Of a DNA stretch of 23,824 nt, positions 7,801-16,161 are shown one piece after another. The notes under the pieces were generated by a model. It made no database searches and was not told where the DNA came from. It worked only from the letters and a program-made list of their open reading frames with translations. The DNA is from a virus. Each line of letters starts with the position of its first letter. Position 1 is the stretch's first letter. The translations under genes were made by a program, and so were the position numbers. The stretch lies in IMG/VR virus record IMGVR_UViG_3300009136_000035, positions 1 to 23,824 of that record; one strand, given 5' to 3'.

Positions 7801-10143
7801 AGTTGTTCGTGGTATCAGACCTTCTTTCTTCAATTGGGCTGCAATTTCTGGTGCAGTCATTTTAACTGTTTTGCCGAATGTCTTTGTTGAGTCAGCAAAC
7901 TTTTCTAGTGTTCCTAGTTCAAGTTGTTCTAACCTCGCGGATAGTAAACCATTCATCTTTTCCATTAACGTACTGAACTCTTCATCACCACGTTTAGCAG
8001 CCATGTTGTTTAGTTCTACTACATCTTTTATAAATGAAACTTCTTTAGGTAACACTCGGGATAAACCTGCTGTATCATCACTCGAACTTATTCGGTTTAG
8101 TATGTCTGTATTCTGTTCAAAGAAATCCGCTCTACTTACTGGAAGTATTGTACTATCTTTAAATACATCTAAGTTCTCTAGAACGTTCAAGTATTCATTT
8201 AGTACGTGAGTAGGGTTAGCCACTCTACCTTCTAGTAAATCACTCATAGCGTTCCGCTTACTGAAAGATTTTTGTTTGAAAGTCATTTCCTGAATAGCCT
8301 TATTTACACTCTTAGGTACTTTACCTTTTGGGTACTTACCAACGATGTGTAAAATAGTAGCGTTCATTTTGTTAGCTAAAGCTCTCTCTGCTGGACCAAG
8401 GTTTTTATTATTTAGTCCTATCTGTTGGTTCATTAAATAGCGTAGTGCAGACTGTCCTTTTTGTAGCTTAGGGAATGCTTCTAGTGCAGCTTGAGATGCT
8501 GCGTTGAATCCCTGTGGTGTCACCTCTGTTATTTCATTGAATGGTGTGAAACGCTGTCCACGTTCTACTTCAAAAACATTGAGTGCATCTACTACGTTCT
8601 CTTTCGACTTAGCACTAGTTTCTATATCTGTTGCTTTGTCTTTTATTTCTTGTAACTCAGGTGTGGCTGCTACTGGTTCTCCACCCGCTTTTATACGAGC
8701 TTCTTCTTCCACTAAGGACTCTAACATACGCGCTTCTGCTTCTCTAGAATCTCGTAATGCTGTACGTGTCTTCGCGCCTTTCCATACTGGTTTAATCACA
8801 CCCTCAACTAGACCCCCAAGACCGAGACCAAACGAGGAATCCATCATAGTGTCTAAGTAGAAATCTTTAGCGGTGTATTGGTGGTCTGCTGCAAGTCTTG
8901 GTAGGTTAATGAAAGAACCCTCTACTGCTCCTGCTACTGCCCACGTTGCCATCTTGTCAGCATTTTGGAAAACTCTAGATGCTCTCCATGCGCGTGTACC
9001 TTGGACCTCTGCGTTTATCACACTAGATATACCAGCGGCTTTTCTAGCGCCCTGTGCAATCTGTGCACCTTTACCAACTATCCCAGCGCCTGTAAGCGCA
9101 AGGGGGTCTGTTAGTACGGCTACGCCACCTGCAAGTAGTTGTTCGTACCACTCTGCTTTATCGAAAATAGTTTTATTTTGTATATCTTCGAGTAGTTGTT
9201 CTTTTTTCATTAGAGCACCCGCTACAGAACCTGTATCCCGTTCCTCTAAGATAGCAGGGTGGAATGCCGGTGGTACATCTGCTAGTAAATCTTTGTCACT
9301 GATGTCTACGCTATTATCTCCAAACTTCTTAGCTCTCCACATGTTACCCATGTCACCTGAGTTAGACACAAAATTAAACATCTTAAAAGATGCACTCAAT
9401 GTGTCCATAAAGGATGGGTCTGCTTCTGGTTTAATCGCGACATGTAGGTGGTTGTTTCTAACTGCCCTATTGTACTCTTCTCGTCTAGCCGGGTCAGATA
9501 ACATAACATCGTATGCGTTTCTTAGTGGGCTACCGTCATTGTCGAAAGAAGCTTGTCTATCCCATTGGTGTAACTGGTGACGAAACCTTGAAATTAATTC
9601 TGGGTCTCTATACAGCTCTACCATAGCAGTATCTAGTTCTTCCTGTGTAGCATCGCCTGTCGCGAATGCTGTATTAACTTTTGAAAATTGTTCCTGTAAT
9701 CTACTGACTTCTTCGAACTGTTCTCTGCTCAGTGGGTCTTTCGATTCTCCCGCTTGATATTGTACAAACGGGGAGTAAAATTCTTTATACTGGTCGTGTA
9801 ACTTTGGGTCTGGGTGTTTACCAAACTTTGTGAAGTAACCAGAGAAACCTTGGTCTAGCTGAACTAAACCAATGTTAATCTTCTCACCGTTAACTTCTCT
9901 GAATACATCACCAAGAGTTCTACCAAATTTATCTGTACCGCTCTTGGTAACTTCTGTTGGTGAACCTTCTGGCAATACACGTTTTCCAAATTCACTAGCC
10001 TGTTTTCCCCTAGAGGTGTTTTGGCTCTCGATTGGTGATACTGATTCTGGCGTGTTAATACCCTGTAGTCTTACTGTCTCTACAGTATTATCTGTACGGA
10101 ACTTTCCAGTATCTCCGTCTATCATCTCTTGAAGTGTACTCAT
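4834..10143 (-). CDS. Giant ejection/internal virion protein with N-terminal SNase-like domain (1769 aa)
   Basis: By order (third after tail tubular protein B, directly before the tail fibre) and size, the counterpart of T7 gp16 (1318 aa), which is ejected into the cell to form the DNA-entry channel. Residues 5-110 look like a staphylococcal-nuclease fold: IDGDT (D11), VRLQGINTPES (R25, T31, E33) and DKFGRTLGDVF (R75) match the SNase positions D21, R35, T41, E43 and R87; D40 is Asn here (N30). The later INIGLVQLDQGFS also fits the family. A glycine/alanine-rich hydrophobic segment at 338-363 and another near the C-terminus could be membrane-associated. Long helical, Glu/Lys-rich stretches fill the middle. 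I see no lytic transglycosylase motif, unlike T7 gp16. The start follows AGGAGACATA. Confidence 0.85.
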   Translation of the reverse strand: MSTLQEMIDGDTGKFRTDNTVETVRLQGINTPESVSPIESQNTSRGKQASEFGKRVLPEGSPTEVTKSGTDKFGRTLGDVFREVNGEKINIGLVQLDQGFSGYFTKFGKHPDPKLHDQYKEFYSPFVQYQAGESKDPLSREQFEEVSRLQEQFSKVNTAFATGDATQEELDTAMVELYRDPELISRFRHQLHQWDRQASFDNDGSPLRNAYDVMLSDPARREEYNRAVRNNHLHVAIKPEADPSFMDTLSASFKMFNFVSNSGDMGNMWRAKKFGDNSVDISDKDLLADVPPAFHPAILEERDTGSVAGALMKKEQLLEDIQNKTIFDKAEWYEQLLAGGVAVLTDPLALTGAGIVGKGAQIAQGARKAAGISSVINAEVQGTRAWRASRVFQNADKMATWAVAGAVEGSFINLPRLAADHQYTAKDFYLDTMMDSSFGLGLGGLVEGVIKPVWKGAKTRTALRDSREAEARMLESLVEEEARIKAGGEPVAATPELQEIKDKATDIETSAKSKENVVDALNVFEVERGQRFTPFNEITEVTPQGFNAASQAALEAFPKLQKGQSALRYLMNQQIGLNNKNLGPAERALANKMNATILHIVGKYPKGKVPKSVNKAIQEMTFKQKSFSKRNAMSDLLEGRVANPTHVLNEYLNVLENLDVFKDSTILPVSRADFFEQNTDILNRISSSDDTAGLSRVLPKEVSFIKDVVELNNMAAKRGDEEFSTLMEKMNGLLSARLEQLELGTLEKFADSTKTFGKTVKMTAPEIAAQLKKEGLIPRTTEYSKRLRELRDGRGRVEVSSDVQRVGEVKEFEVGSVRDKHDTGEFRDGETVLVADNLEQDLLPRAYNKSETIEAYKNPSLENITTLNDKLKGIAKKLGVQEIKGKAEFRAQNQRIVKVKEALLRDKAATIERMVMRKDIDLVVEVIRASDTIAKEAKMRAKLNKAASTVDGTPTKPDPLETALKEEDLDYLDTTIEPPKDKTPEELSDINARVDAAVNSESAASIKKVGDGLSNWVRTGGQKILNLAMTPRGALDQIGRLAAVWTKDIGTKFQEGKLTSMQFFGANVTEVGRGFGGNIRRKATGGVIRQAEYLESAMQIIPNYTRAMDAYAVSKGKGSVGKMGAQQFAGADSPVVKQFNREVFMIQELRRQGKPLPQNLDKSILDFVDDWDKYMANAHSKMVDNSIGGFHKDKKVKHYIPHVWQDGKFRGAINTHGQEKVLRVLTKAYERAMDAGTNPRPKTDAREMAENLMKEVMDTDGNSPDLYMPTSDSRAKHREDLDTTTELEGLSVLDLLDDEVVGLATKYSNRLAGWVGLSKSTDGMLTSLSDIDVFKKNMIQEGIDKGVSTKVHEQYFDDVIDSMFGRPTQGGLTEELRQIKDLAALTKMGGLGTAQLIETGQVITRATINMFSNKKTVKQIFDMAGESVENNNLMGEIQSISKITDDLEWLDRQSVHLDQAELGKIGNTRKLSLWMADKATFGKYKATASRALGKISGYNAVRRFQTRVTQASFVVDIANHFKHGTGKMGNGRMADVGLTDTLGKDADLEAVFKNIVEFDDNGFPKKLNVDKWPKAAREKFQYAMIRDEAQQIQRTLVGEMPPWMNKPLMALAMQFRQMPIVAQNKSLGRSMAFADKEAVTGVMLNSAMAGLVRYSKFAALGVGVSAITGSDWKEPNGKQMDVTKYITQFGMYPDTYDLVLDSYSASQDGDVQKLLGQVPALSTAFDYWNASGLNDKKGQMDAAINLVPLQNTAAGDMTLAGLREIFGEE

Positions 10144-10159
10144 TATGTCTCCTATTGAG

Positions 10160-12418
10160 TTACAATTTTGGGTTGTTAATGGCGTCTTGGCCTATCCACG
10201 ACCTTTCAATTGCTTGTGCTTTAATGGCTTCTTCTAGCTTTTCCTGTTCTCTTTGTACGTCAACCATCTGCGCCCACTGTTCTAATTCATCAAACGAAAT
10301 TAATGTAGGTTGTCTAAACGATATTGACTTTAGTAGAACTCCGTTAGGGTCCATTTCCATTGTCCAATTACCGCGCAGTCTACCTAGTTTTTTTACGTGT
10401 GTTCTGCCCTGTGGTCCATCTTCTGGTGCAACGCCTGCTCTTGATAATACAGCAGCCATCATCCCTTGTTTCTCTGCGAATGCAATAATCTTTTCAAACT
10501 TAACGCCTGACTTAGATATTTTATCCAGTGAGTCTCCATTCCAAATTACGTTACCTTGTACTGTTGTCGTCTGTGAATCAACTGCATCAAGTAAGTATTG
10601 CCTAGCACCTGTGTGGTCTCCGTTGTTGTGTATCAAACCACGCTTATATGTTTCCATAAAGTCTGTGACTGAACTCACTGATGGGAATTGACCAGTCCTA
10701 CTCATCACTATGTTTGATACATAGTTTTGTTTCGTTTGGTGGTCTTCCTTATTCAGCGGCCATTGTGGGAAGTTCCCAACATCTTCAGAATTCTCATGGA
10801 ATCTTTTCACAGACTCGTTAATCATTTGAGATGTGTTACCTTGTCGAATACCTGCTGCGACTTCTAAGAATTCATCATAGTTCTTTTGTCCAATAACTTT
10901 CTGAAACTTCTTATTCTTCAGGAATAATTCAGCGTTAGCTAGTTGGCGTAAAGAATCAGGTGTTGGTATACCATCCTCATCAAATGTATTTTCAAACCCG
11001 CTTATAAACTGAGTAGCTACACGTTTGACCATAGGTGATGTTACATCCCGGTTCTCGTAGAAGTTAGACACAAACTTAGCTGCGGTTGGGTTATTTAGTA
11101 TCTCAGCGAATGCTTCACTTTGTGTTAGCTCAGGGTTACCTGTTATAGAGGCTAGTTGATTAACTATGTATGCATCAGCAGAATCCCCCGCTTCTTTTTC
11201 TGTATCTAAACCGATTTCGCCTTGGGCTAGTGCTCTATCCTGTGGGTCAGTAATTCCCCACGTGTCTCTCATAGCAAGTAACTTATCTGCCTTAGCCTGT
11301 TTAGTGGCTCCCGAACGTAACGCTGTGGCGCGCCCCTTTGCTACTCTCAAACGAGCATCTGCAATAATCTTGTCACCCCTATCTGTCCCGCTTACACGTT
11401 TTTCCATATCGTCGATGCGAGTATCTAGGGTGTCATATGCTGCACTAGCGTCTGCAATTGTTTCAGCTTCGATAGCGAATATTTCACCGTTAGATAAAAT
11501 AGCACCAACTTGCTGACCGAAGTCTGTGTCGTATGCACTAATCGCGGTATCTCTTTTAGCAAGTGTCCCAGCGTTCTGTCTACTTTCCCAGCCTGATGCT
11601 AGGGCAGACTTGTACATATTAATGTTACCTTGCTTAAGGGAGTTATCTAGCTCGTCGTTCAGTATCCCGTCATAACTTTCTATTGACTGCCCTTCACGTT
11701 TTAGTGAACGATTAAACATACCAACAATGTTGTTTGCAATTGCTGCCGCTTCCTCTGGGGATGATACTTTACCACTATCGACGTTAAACTCATCCATTGA
11801 CTGCCGGATTAGTCTACGAGAGGTTTCGGCTTGTTGCATCTGATTCCATGCGTAGCGTGCTTCAAATTGTTTTGCTGCTAACTTTGCGCTTTGGTCTTGC
11901 CAAGCTCCTGCAATTATTGATTGTGTTTCTGCGTCACCTTTATATTTGTCTAGTACAACATCTAAGCCATCTTTCAATCTGATTTTATATTCTTCAGGTG
12001 TATGTCCTGCATACTCGTCTACCTTAACAGCTTCTTCAAGGTAGTGTTGTTGAATAGCATTCTCTGCTGCTTGTTGTTGTGCTGCTCGGTATTCGACGTT
12101 CTCCCCATATACCCACTTTTCCCAACCGGTGCGTTTTTTCTCTTTAAGGGTGTTTACAATACCGGAGTTTATACCTTGTTCTATCTTTGCATCTAATGCT
12201 CGCTGTGCATTAATGTTGGTAGCTTCTTCTTCTAATCCACTAGCCAAAGCTGCACCTAGAGCACTACCAACTTTTTGTACACCAGTATCTAAACTAGTTG
12301 TAGTTTTCTTTGCACTTAAGTTTTGTGACCTAGCCTGTTGCTGAATCACTGGGGGACTAATAATACCCTCGTTTGCGTCACCCGTTGCTGACCTTTCTGG
12401 TAATCCAAATTGTGACAT
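10160..12418 (-). CDS. Internal core/ejection protein, T7 gp15-like (752 aa)
   Basis: Length and position correspond to T7 gp15 (747 aa), a ring component of the internal core that is ejected with DNA. The sequence is almost wholly helical, polar and rich in Ala, Gln, Glu and Lys (for example around AAQQQAAENAIQQHYLEEA), with no catalytic motif that I recognise. I place the start at the ATG giving MSQFGLPERS, preceded by GGGGAGGA. A GTG five codons upstream overlaps the previous gene and has poorer support. The gene lies two bases after the stop of the gp14-like gene. The family assignment is by synteny and size more than by sequence. Confidence 0.75.
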   Translation of the reverse strand: MSQFGLPERSATGDANEGIISPPVIQQQARSQNLSAKKTTTSLDTGVQKVGSALGAALASGLEEEATNINAQRALDAKIEQGINSGIVNTLKEKKRTGWEKWVYGENVEYRAAQQQAAENAIQQHYLEEAVKVDEYAGHTPEEYKIRLKDGLDVVLDKYKGDAETQSIIAGAWQDQSAKLAAKQFEARYAWNQMQQAETSRRLIRQSMDEFNVDSGKVSSPEEAAAIANNIVGMFNRSLKREGQSIESYDGILNDELDNSLKQGNINMYKSALASGWESRQNAGTLAKRDTAISAYDTDFGQQVGAILSNGEIFAIEAETIADASAAYDTLDTRIDDMEKRVSGTDRGDKIIADARLRVAKGRATALRSGATKQAKADKLLAMRDTWGITDPQDRALAQGEIGLDTEKEAGDSADAYIVNQLASITGNPELTQSEAFAEILNNPTAAKFVSNFYENRDVTSPMVKRVATQFISGFENTFDEDGIPTPDSLRQLANAELFLKNKKFQKVIGQKNYDEFLEVAAGIRQGNTSQMINESVKRFHENSEDVGNFPQWPLNKEDHQTKQNYVSNIVMSRTGQFPSVSSVTDFMETYKRGLIHNNGDHTGARQYLLDAVDSQTTTVQGNVIWNGDSLDKISKSGVKFEKIIAFAEKQGMMAAVLSRAGVAPEDGPQGRTHVKKLGRLRGNWTMEMDPNGVLLKSISFRQPTLISFDELEQWAQMVDVQREQEKLEEAIKAQAIERSWIGQDAINNPKL

Positions 12419-12420
12419 GG

Positions 12421-13014
12421 TTATCCTCCCCACAATGGTAGTGAATCATCTAGAATTTGCTGCTGTCCCGATGCCTCTGTACTTAACGGGTCTGAACTAG
12501 CTGTCGATTCTTTGCTGTCTAAAGCTTCACTTATTTTAAAATCTTTCCTTTCGAATGAACTAAATGCGTTTAGTAAATCGCCCATTACGTTGGGTGAGGA
12601 ATCAGTTACACTTAGCAAACTAGCTTGTGCACTATTAACCCTAGCAAGTTCTGATTCAATTCGTTGGTCAGCTTGTCTTTTATTCCGAGACATAGCATAA
12701 GTTTCGTTTGCTTCCGTTTGGTAAACCACGTCCTCAACTGACTGTCCTTGGACCCCTGCTGCGGCTGCGTTTACTTTTGCGAATGCTTCCGCTTGGTCTT
12801 GACTCATTTGAAGCTGAGTATTGGATAAAATCTTATCTTGCTTTATTGCGGAGATGTTTTTCTCTGCTGTATGTTTTCGCTCTGCGGCAGCAAGGCGTGC
12901 TGCTTGCTCCGCGAACGATTGATTGTATGCTGCTTTAGTCTGCGCGTTCTCACCAGTGAAGGCAAGCTGCGCTGCACTTAAACCAGACTGCACAGCTTGT
13001 GCGTATATTGACAT
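12421..13014 (-). CDS. Internal virion protein, T7 gp14-like (197 aa)
   Basis: Same length (T7 gp14 is 196 aa) and same position, after tail tubular protein B. It begins MSIYAQAVQSGLSAAQLAFTG and continues as an Ala/Gln/Glu-rich helical region to about residue 140, then a disordered acidic Ser-rich tail ending LPLWGG. T7 gp14 is ejected first and is thought to reach the outer membrane. The ATG overlaps the previous stop as TAATG, indicating translational coupling. Assignment is mainly by context. Confidence 0.75.
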   Translation of the reverse strand: MSIYAQAVQSGLSAAQLAFTGENAQTKAAYNQSFAEQAARLAAAERKHTAEKNISAIKQDKILSNTQLQMSQDQAEAFAKVNAAAAGVQGQSVEDVVYQTEANETYAMSRNKRQADQRIESELARVNSAQASLLSVTDSSPNVMGDLLNAFSSFERKDFKISEALDSKESTASSDPLSTEASGQQQILDDSLPLWGG

Positions 13015-15413
13015 TACATTCTCCCACTGGATTGATGGTATTTACCTTTCCAGCTAATACCTGATATTGTTAAACCTAGATAGCCTTCTGTATAGAATTC
13101 TGCTTCTGCAAGGTCTGCTTTTTGACTGTAGCTAAATACTGCGTCACCGGTGTACAGTGGTACAGTTCCTATTAAAGTTCCGAAACCGCCGATGAACCCT
13201 CCACTAAATGTTTGGTCATCCCATATACTGAAGTCTGAAATAATTTTCATACTTACATCTGCGGAATTATCTAAACTCAATATATATTTACTAACGTTTA
13301 GTCTGTCAGTAGTGATGGCTACACCACTCTCTGTGCGTCGGAACGGTCTTGTTGGTCTATAAGCAGACCTAAAGACTTTTCCTACATAGACTCTACAACT
13401 GCTGCTTCCGCTTATGTTCTCGTCAAACGTTATTACAGTACTAGCTGATGTGAACGGAACCTTTGTTAAAGGGTAATCCGTATCGCTACCTGCTACTACT
13501 ATAGTATCGTCGGTTACATCGTAGTCTGTAGGGATAGTTACACTTGCCCCGTCTGTAGAAGATAGTATCAACATGTCGTCTAGTACTACTTCTTCTGTGT
13601 CTAAAACTACAGTAGAATACATCTTTAATTCTTTCACAACAATTTTATCGTTATCGTGACATATTACGGCTAGGCTGTCTTTTTGAAACGCCATGTCGAT
13701 GATGTTACTAGTCTCGGGTAGTATCCATTTACTCCATGATTCTTGAAGTGTTTTACCACCCTGCTTGAACTGTTCGAAAATGAATACTTCATTTACTAGA
13801 GAACCACTGGTTGTTAAAGCTAACATACTGATGTTCGGGTTTGCTACAAGTAAATCCACTGTACCGGGCATGTAACCTATAACTTGTCTCGCTACTTGTT
13901 CGGCCTCATCTTGACTAGTGTCTTTTTGTCCTGAGTAAACCTGTACTCCTGAACTATCACCGAAGTCTACTGGCATGTAAACTGCGTTACCCATTGATAC
14001 TGGGTCTGCCGAAATCTGTACACCGTATGATGTTGTTAAAGGCATTGAAACAGTTTGTGGTGTTACAGCAGAGGAACCACCAATTTTGAATTGACCGTTA
14101 GATGCTACCACCAACAAGTCTTTGTTGTGAGTGGTTATACTATGTAGGTTATCAATGTTAGGTGCACTAGATGCTATACTAATAGGGTCAGTTACTAACA
14201 ACTGCACTGCTGATGCTTTCCACCAGTTGTACAAGTCATCTGTTTCTGACATAGACACAGTATCTTCTGCGAGTACTACTAACCTTTTTTGGAAATAGCT
14301 CATCGCTTTTATTTTCTTGTCTATAAAATGAGGCACAGGGGCTGAGTTATCGTCACCAGTGCGTCTTTCGTTCCACCCTACCGATGGCTCGCCTACAGTA
14401 AAATCGTCTGTTGTGGCGTTGTATACGATGGTGTGGGGCATTGTTGAAGCGTCGATAGCATAATCTTCCGTGGGTGAGCGTTCCTCTGCCCATACTACAT
14501 CCTCTAAAATCCGTAATGATGGAGATGCTGCTAATATTGTAGAGTCCGATGTTCCAACTGCCTCAAGGTAGTATGTACCTTTGTCTGATATAGGGTTCGG
14601 CTTTATTGTGATTCGTGTACCGTGCACTGCGTACAAAGGTAGACCTTCGGTACTCTCTATTACTTTATTTACTGCCACCAAAGATTTAGAACCCTGGCCT
14701 GATAGTACTTCTACATCAGGGAATTCTCCGTCATCTCGCCATATAGCTACAGAGGAACCTTTGGATATAGCGGTGATGTCTGCTAACGCTGTTAGTTGTG
14801 ATGCAATTTGGGTGGCTACATTCTCAGTAGCTCTTGCTTGGTCTGCCGCATCAAAGTTACCAGAAGTCCCTACTAGCGGTGTCGAAAATGTAGCAGTTCT
14901 TTGGTTTATAGGTCCGGGATTCGCCCATGATAACACTACGTTAACTGTGATTGTCTCACCGTAGTTCATAGCTTCTACTACGTTGATGTGTGCTACATTT
15001 TCTATAACACTTTCGTCAGTACCGGTACTCATTTCTACTGTCTTATTCTTGTTCAGAATAAAAGTAGTATCATTGACAGTCTGCATTACCATATTGTCTT
15101 TTGTATCGACGTAACTAGATAAGTTTCCTGTTACTGTTTTTGATACGTTATTTACAAACGCGGTCACTGTCCCATCTTCTTCTACTAGAATCCTGTAGTT
15201 ATTTTCATCTCTTCTGTAGGTGTGGTGTTTCACATCTGCTGAGGTAGAGTCTAGTAGGTGAGCAGACCATAACAGTGAAGGTCTTCTATTTAATTTTTTA
15301 ACAGGGTCTGACCTGAAGTTCTCTTGTAGTCCTGCTTGCCCCGCTGCTCTGTTGCGGGGTGATAATGTGCTCACACCTTGTATGGGTGTTGGGTAAGAAC
15401 TTTCAATTCTCAT
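13014..15413 (-). CDS. Tail tubular protein B / nozzle (799 aa)
   Basis: Counterpart of T7 gp12 (794 aa), the hexameric tail nozzle below the gp11 ring. The N-terminus, with GVSTLSPRNRAAGQAGLQENF followed by KKLNRRPSLLW, matches the family pattern of a GGISQQP-like turn and then LQKRPP. Repeated beta-rich segments such as FQKRLVVLAEDTVSMSETDDLYNWW are typical of the beta-propeller core. The start follows AGGAGATACTA. It is part of the tail cassette with the gene at 15448-16053. Confidence 0.92.
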   Translation of the reverse strand: MRIESSYPTPIQGVSTLSPRNRAAGQAGLQENFRSDPVKKLNRRPSLLWSAHLLDSTSADVKHHTYRRDENNYRILVEEDGTVTAFVNNVSKTVTGNLSSYVDTKDNMVMQTVNDTTFILNKNKTVEMSTGTDESVIENVAHINVVEAMNYGETITVNVVLSWANPGPINQRTATFSTPLVGTSGNFDAADQARATENVATQIASQLTALADITAISKGSSVAIWRDDGEFPDVEVLSGQGSKSLVAVNKVIESTEGLPLYAVHGTRITIKPNPISDKGTYYLEAVGTSDSTILAASPSLRILEDVVWAEERSPTEDYAIDASTMPHTIVYNATTDDFTVGEPSVGWNERRTGDDNSAPVPHFIDKKIKAMSYFQKRLVVLAEDTVSMSETDDLYNWWKASAVQLLVTDPISIASSAPNIDNLHSITTHNKDLLVVASNGQFKIGGSSAVTPQTVSMPLTTSYGVQISADPVSMGNAVYMPVDFGDSSGVQVYSGQKDTSQDEAEQVARQVIGYMPGTVDLLVANPNISMLALTTSGSLVNEVFIFEQFKQGGKTLQESWSKWILPETSNIIDMAFQKDSLAVICHDNDKIVVKELKMYSTVVLDTEEVVLDDMLILSSTDGASVTIPTDYDVTDDTIVVAGSDTDYPLTKVPFTSASTVITFDENISGSSSCRVYVGKVFRSAYRPTRPFRRTESGVAITTDRLNVSKYILSLDNSADVSMKIISDFSIWDDQTFSGGFIGGFGTLIGTVPLYTGDAVFSYSQKADLAEAEFYTEGYLGLTISGISWKGKYHQSSGRM

Positions 15414-15447
15414 TAGTATCTCCTGTTAAATTCCGAAAGAGTCGCCT

Positions 15448-16053
15448 TTATACATCTGGGTCTCCAAAGAACCGGGCGTTATTTCTAGCGTAGGGGTTTA
15501 CTCCTGCTCTAGCGCGCCTGACTCTCGATTTATTAAACGTGTTGTACTGACCTTGTTCTAAGTCATCTCTATTCACATCTATTAATGCGATACCTGCCGA
15601 ACCTGCTAAGTCTCGTTGTTTTTCTAAGTCTTCTAGCTCGTCCCGAACAAATTCTACGGCTGCTGAGTAAGCACAGTATTCTTGCATAGACTCGGGCATA
15701 TCATCCCACTCAAGAATTCTAACTACTCTATGAGCTTGTACGTTCTCTTCGAATTGATATGTTTGGTCGTATTTGTTATAAAGTTTACCACCGCGTTTAA
15801 TTACTCCTGCGGTATCTTTAGCCACAAATGTAGTAATTTCTGCTGGTATAATAATTTCTTTTGTTATTGGGTCTGGTTGGTAAATTACATTGTAATCAAT
15901 GTTAAACCACCATCCCCTCTTTTGTGCACGTTTCCTCAGTCTTGCTAATGTAGTACGTGCGTTTGCTACATCGGGGTGTGCTGTTGTAACGTCGTTGACT
16001 ACGTTAGAGCCAATCAACTTCAGCAGCATGTTTAATGCCTCTAGTTCATCCAT
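15448..16053 (-). CDS. Tail tubular protein A / adaptor (201 aa)
   Basis: Counterpart of T7 gp11 (196 aa), the dodecameric ring joining portal to nozzle. MDELEALNMLLKLIGSNVV, then DVANARTTLARLRKRAQKRGWWFN, corresponds closely to the gp11 pattern (LNDIL-IG, NA-R-L, Q-RGW-FN). I start at the ATG at 16053, which has AAGGAAA six to seven bases upstream and yields the family length. The longer frame from 16101 would add 16 residues encoded by an intrinsic-terminator hairpin and its U-tract, and has no ribosome binding site. Confidence 0.92.
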   Translation of the reverse strand: MDELEALNMLLKLIGSNVVNDVTTAHPDVANARTTLARLRKRAQKRGWWFNIDYNVIYQPDPITKEIIIPAEITTFVAKDTAGVIKRGGKLYNKYDQTYQFEENVQAHRVVRILEWDDMPESMQEYCAYSAAVEFVRDELEDLEKQRDLAGSAGIALIDVNRDDLEQGQYNTFNKSRVRRARAGVNPYARNNARFFGDPDV

Positions 16054-16070
16054 ATTAATTTCCTTTGCAA

Positions 16071-16097
16071 AGAAAAAAGGTATAGCCGCAGCTATAC
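16071..16097 (-). terminator. Intrinsic terminator between capsid and tail genes
   Basis: On the minus strand GTATAGC pairs with GCTATAC around a TGCG loop (a UNCG-type tetraloop closed by C-G), followed by CCTTTTTTCTTT. This is a textbook Rho-independent form, in the same place as T7 Tphi, which limits transcription past the capsid gene. It lies inside the over-long frame of tail tubular protein A, which supports the later start for that gene. Confidence 0.8.
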
Positions 16098-16109
16098 TCA
16101 TTTAGTGTA

Positions 16110-16146
16110 AATAACACTTATAAAGCCCTCCAATTAAGAAGGGCTT
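16110..16146 (-). terminator. Terminator-like hairpin C, after the capsid gene
   Basis: A 9-bp stem on the minus strand (16123-16131 with 16138-16146), AAGCCCT with AGGGCTT, a G-U pair at 16130/16139 and a 6-base loop, followed by TTTATAAGTGTTATTTA. It is the third member of the family with hairpins A and B, and lies about 25 bases before the intrinsic terminator at 16071-16097, so the capsid end carries two signals in series. Confidence 0.7.
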
Positions 16147-16161
16147 GAAAGTACTACTCGA

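Noticed and set aside
8873-9580. 235-aa plus-strand ORF opposite the giant ejection protein
   Set aside because: Shadow frame of a continuous minus-strand gene. No motif, no supporting neighbours on the plus strand.
13495-13520. ACTATAGTAG on the minus strand, resembling a T7-type promoter core
   Set aside because: Lies within tail tubular protein B in a run of Thr/Val/Asp codons; no extended similarity to the capsid-leader candidate.
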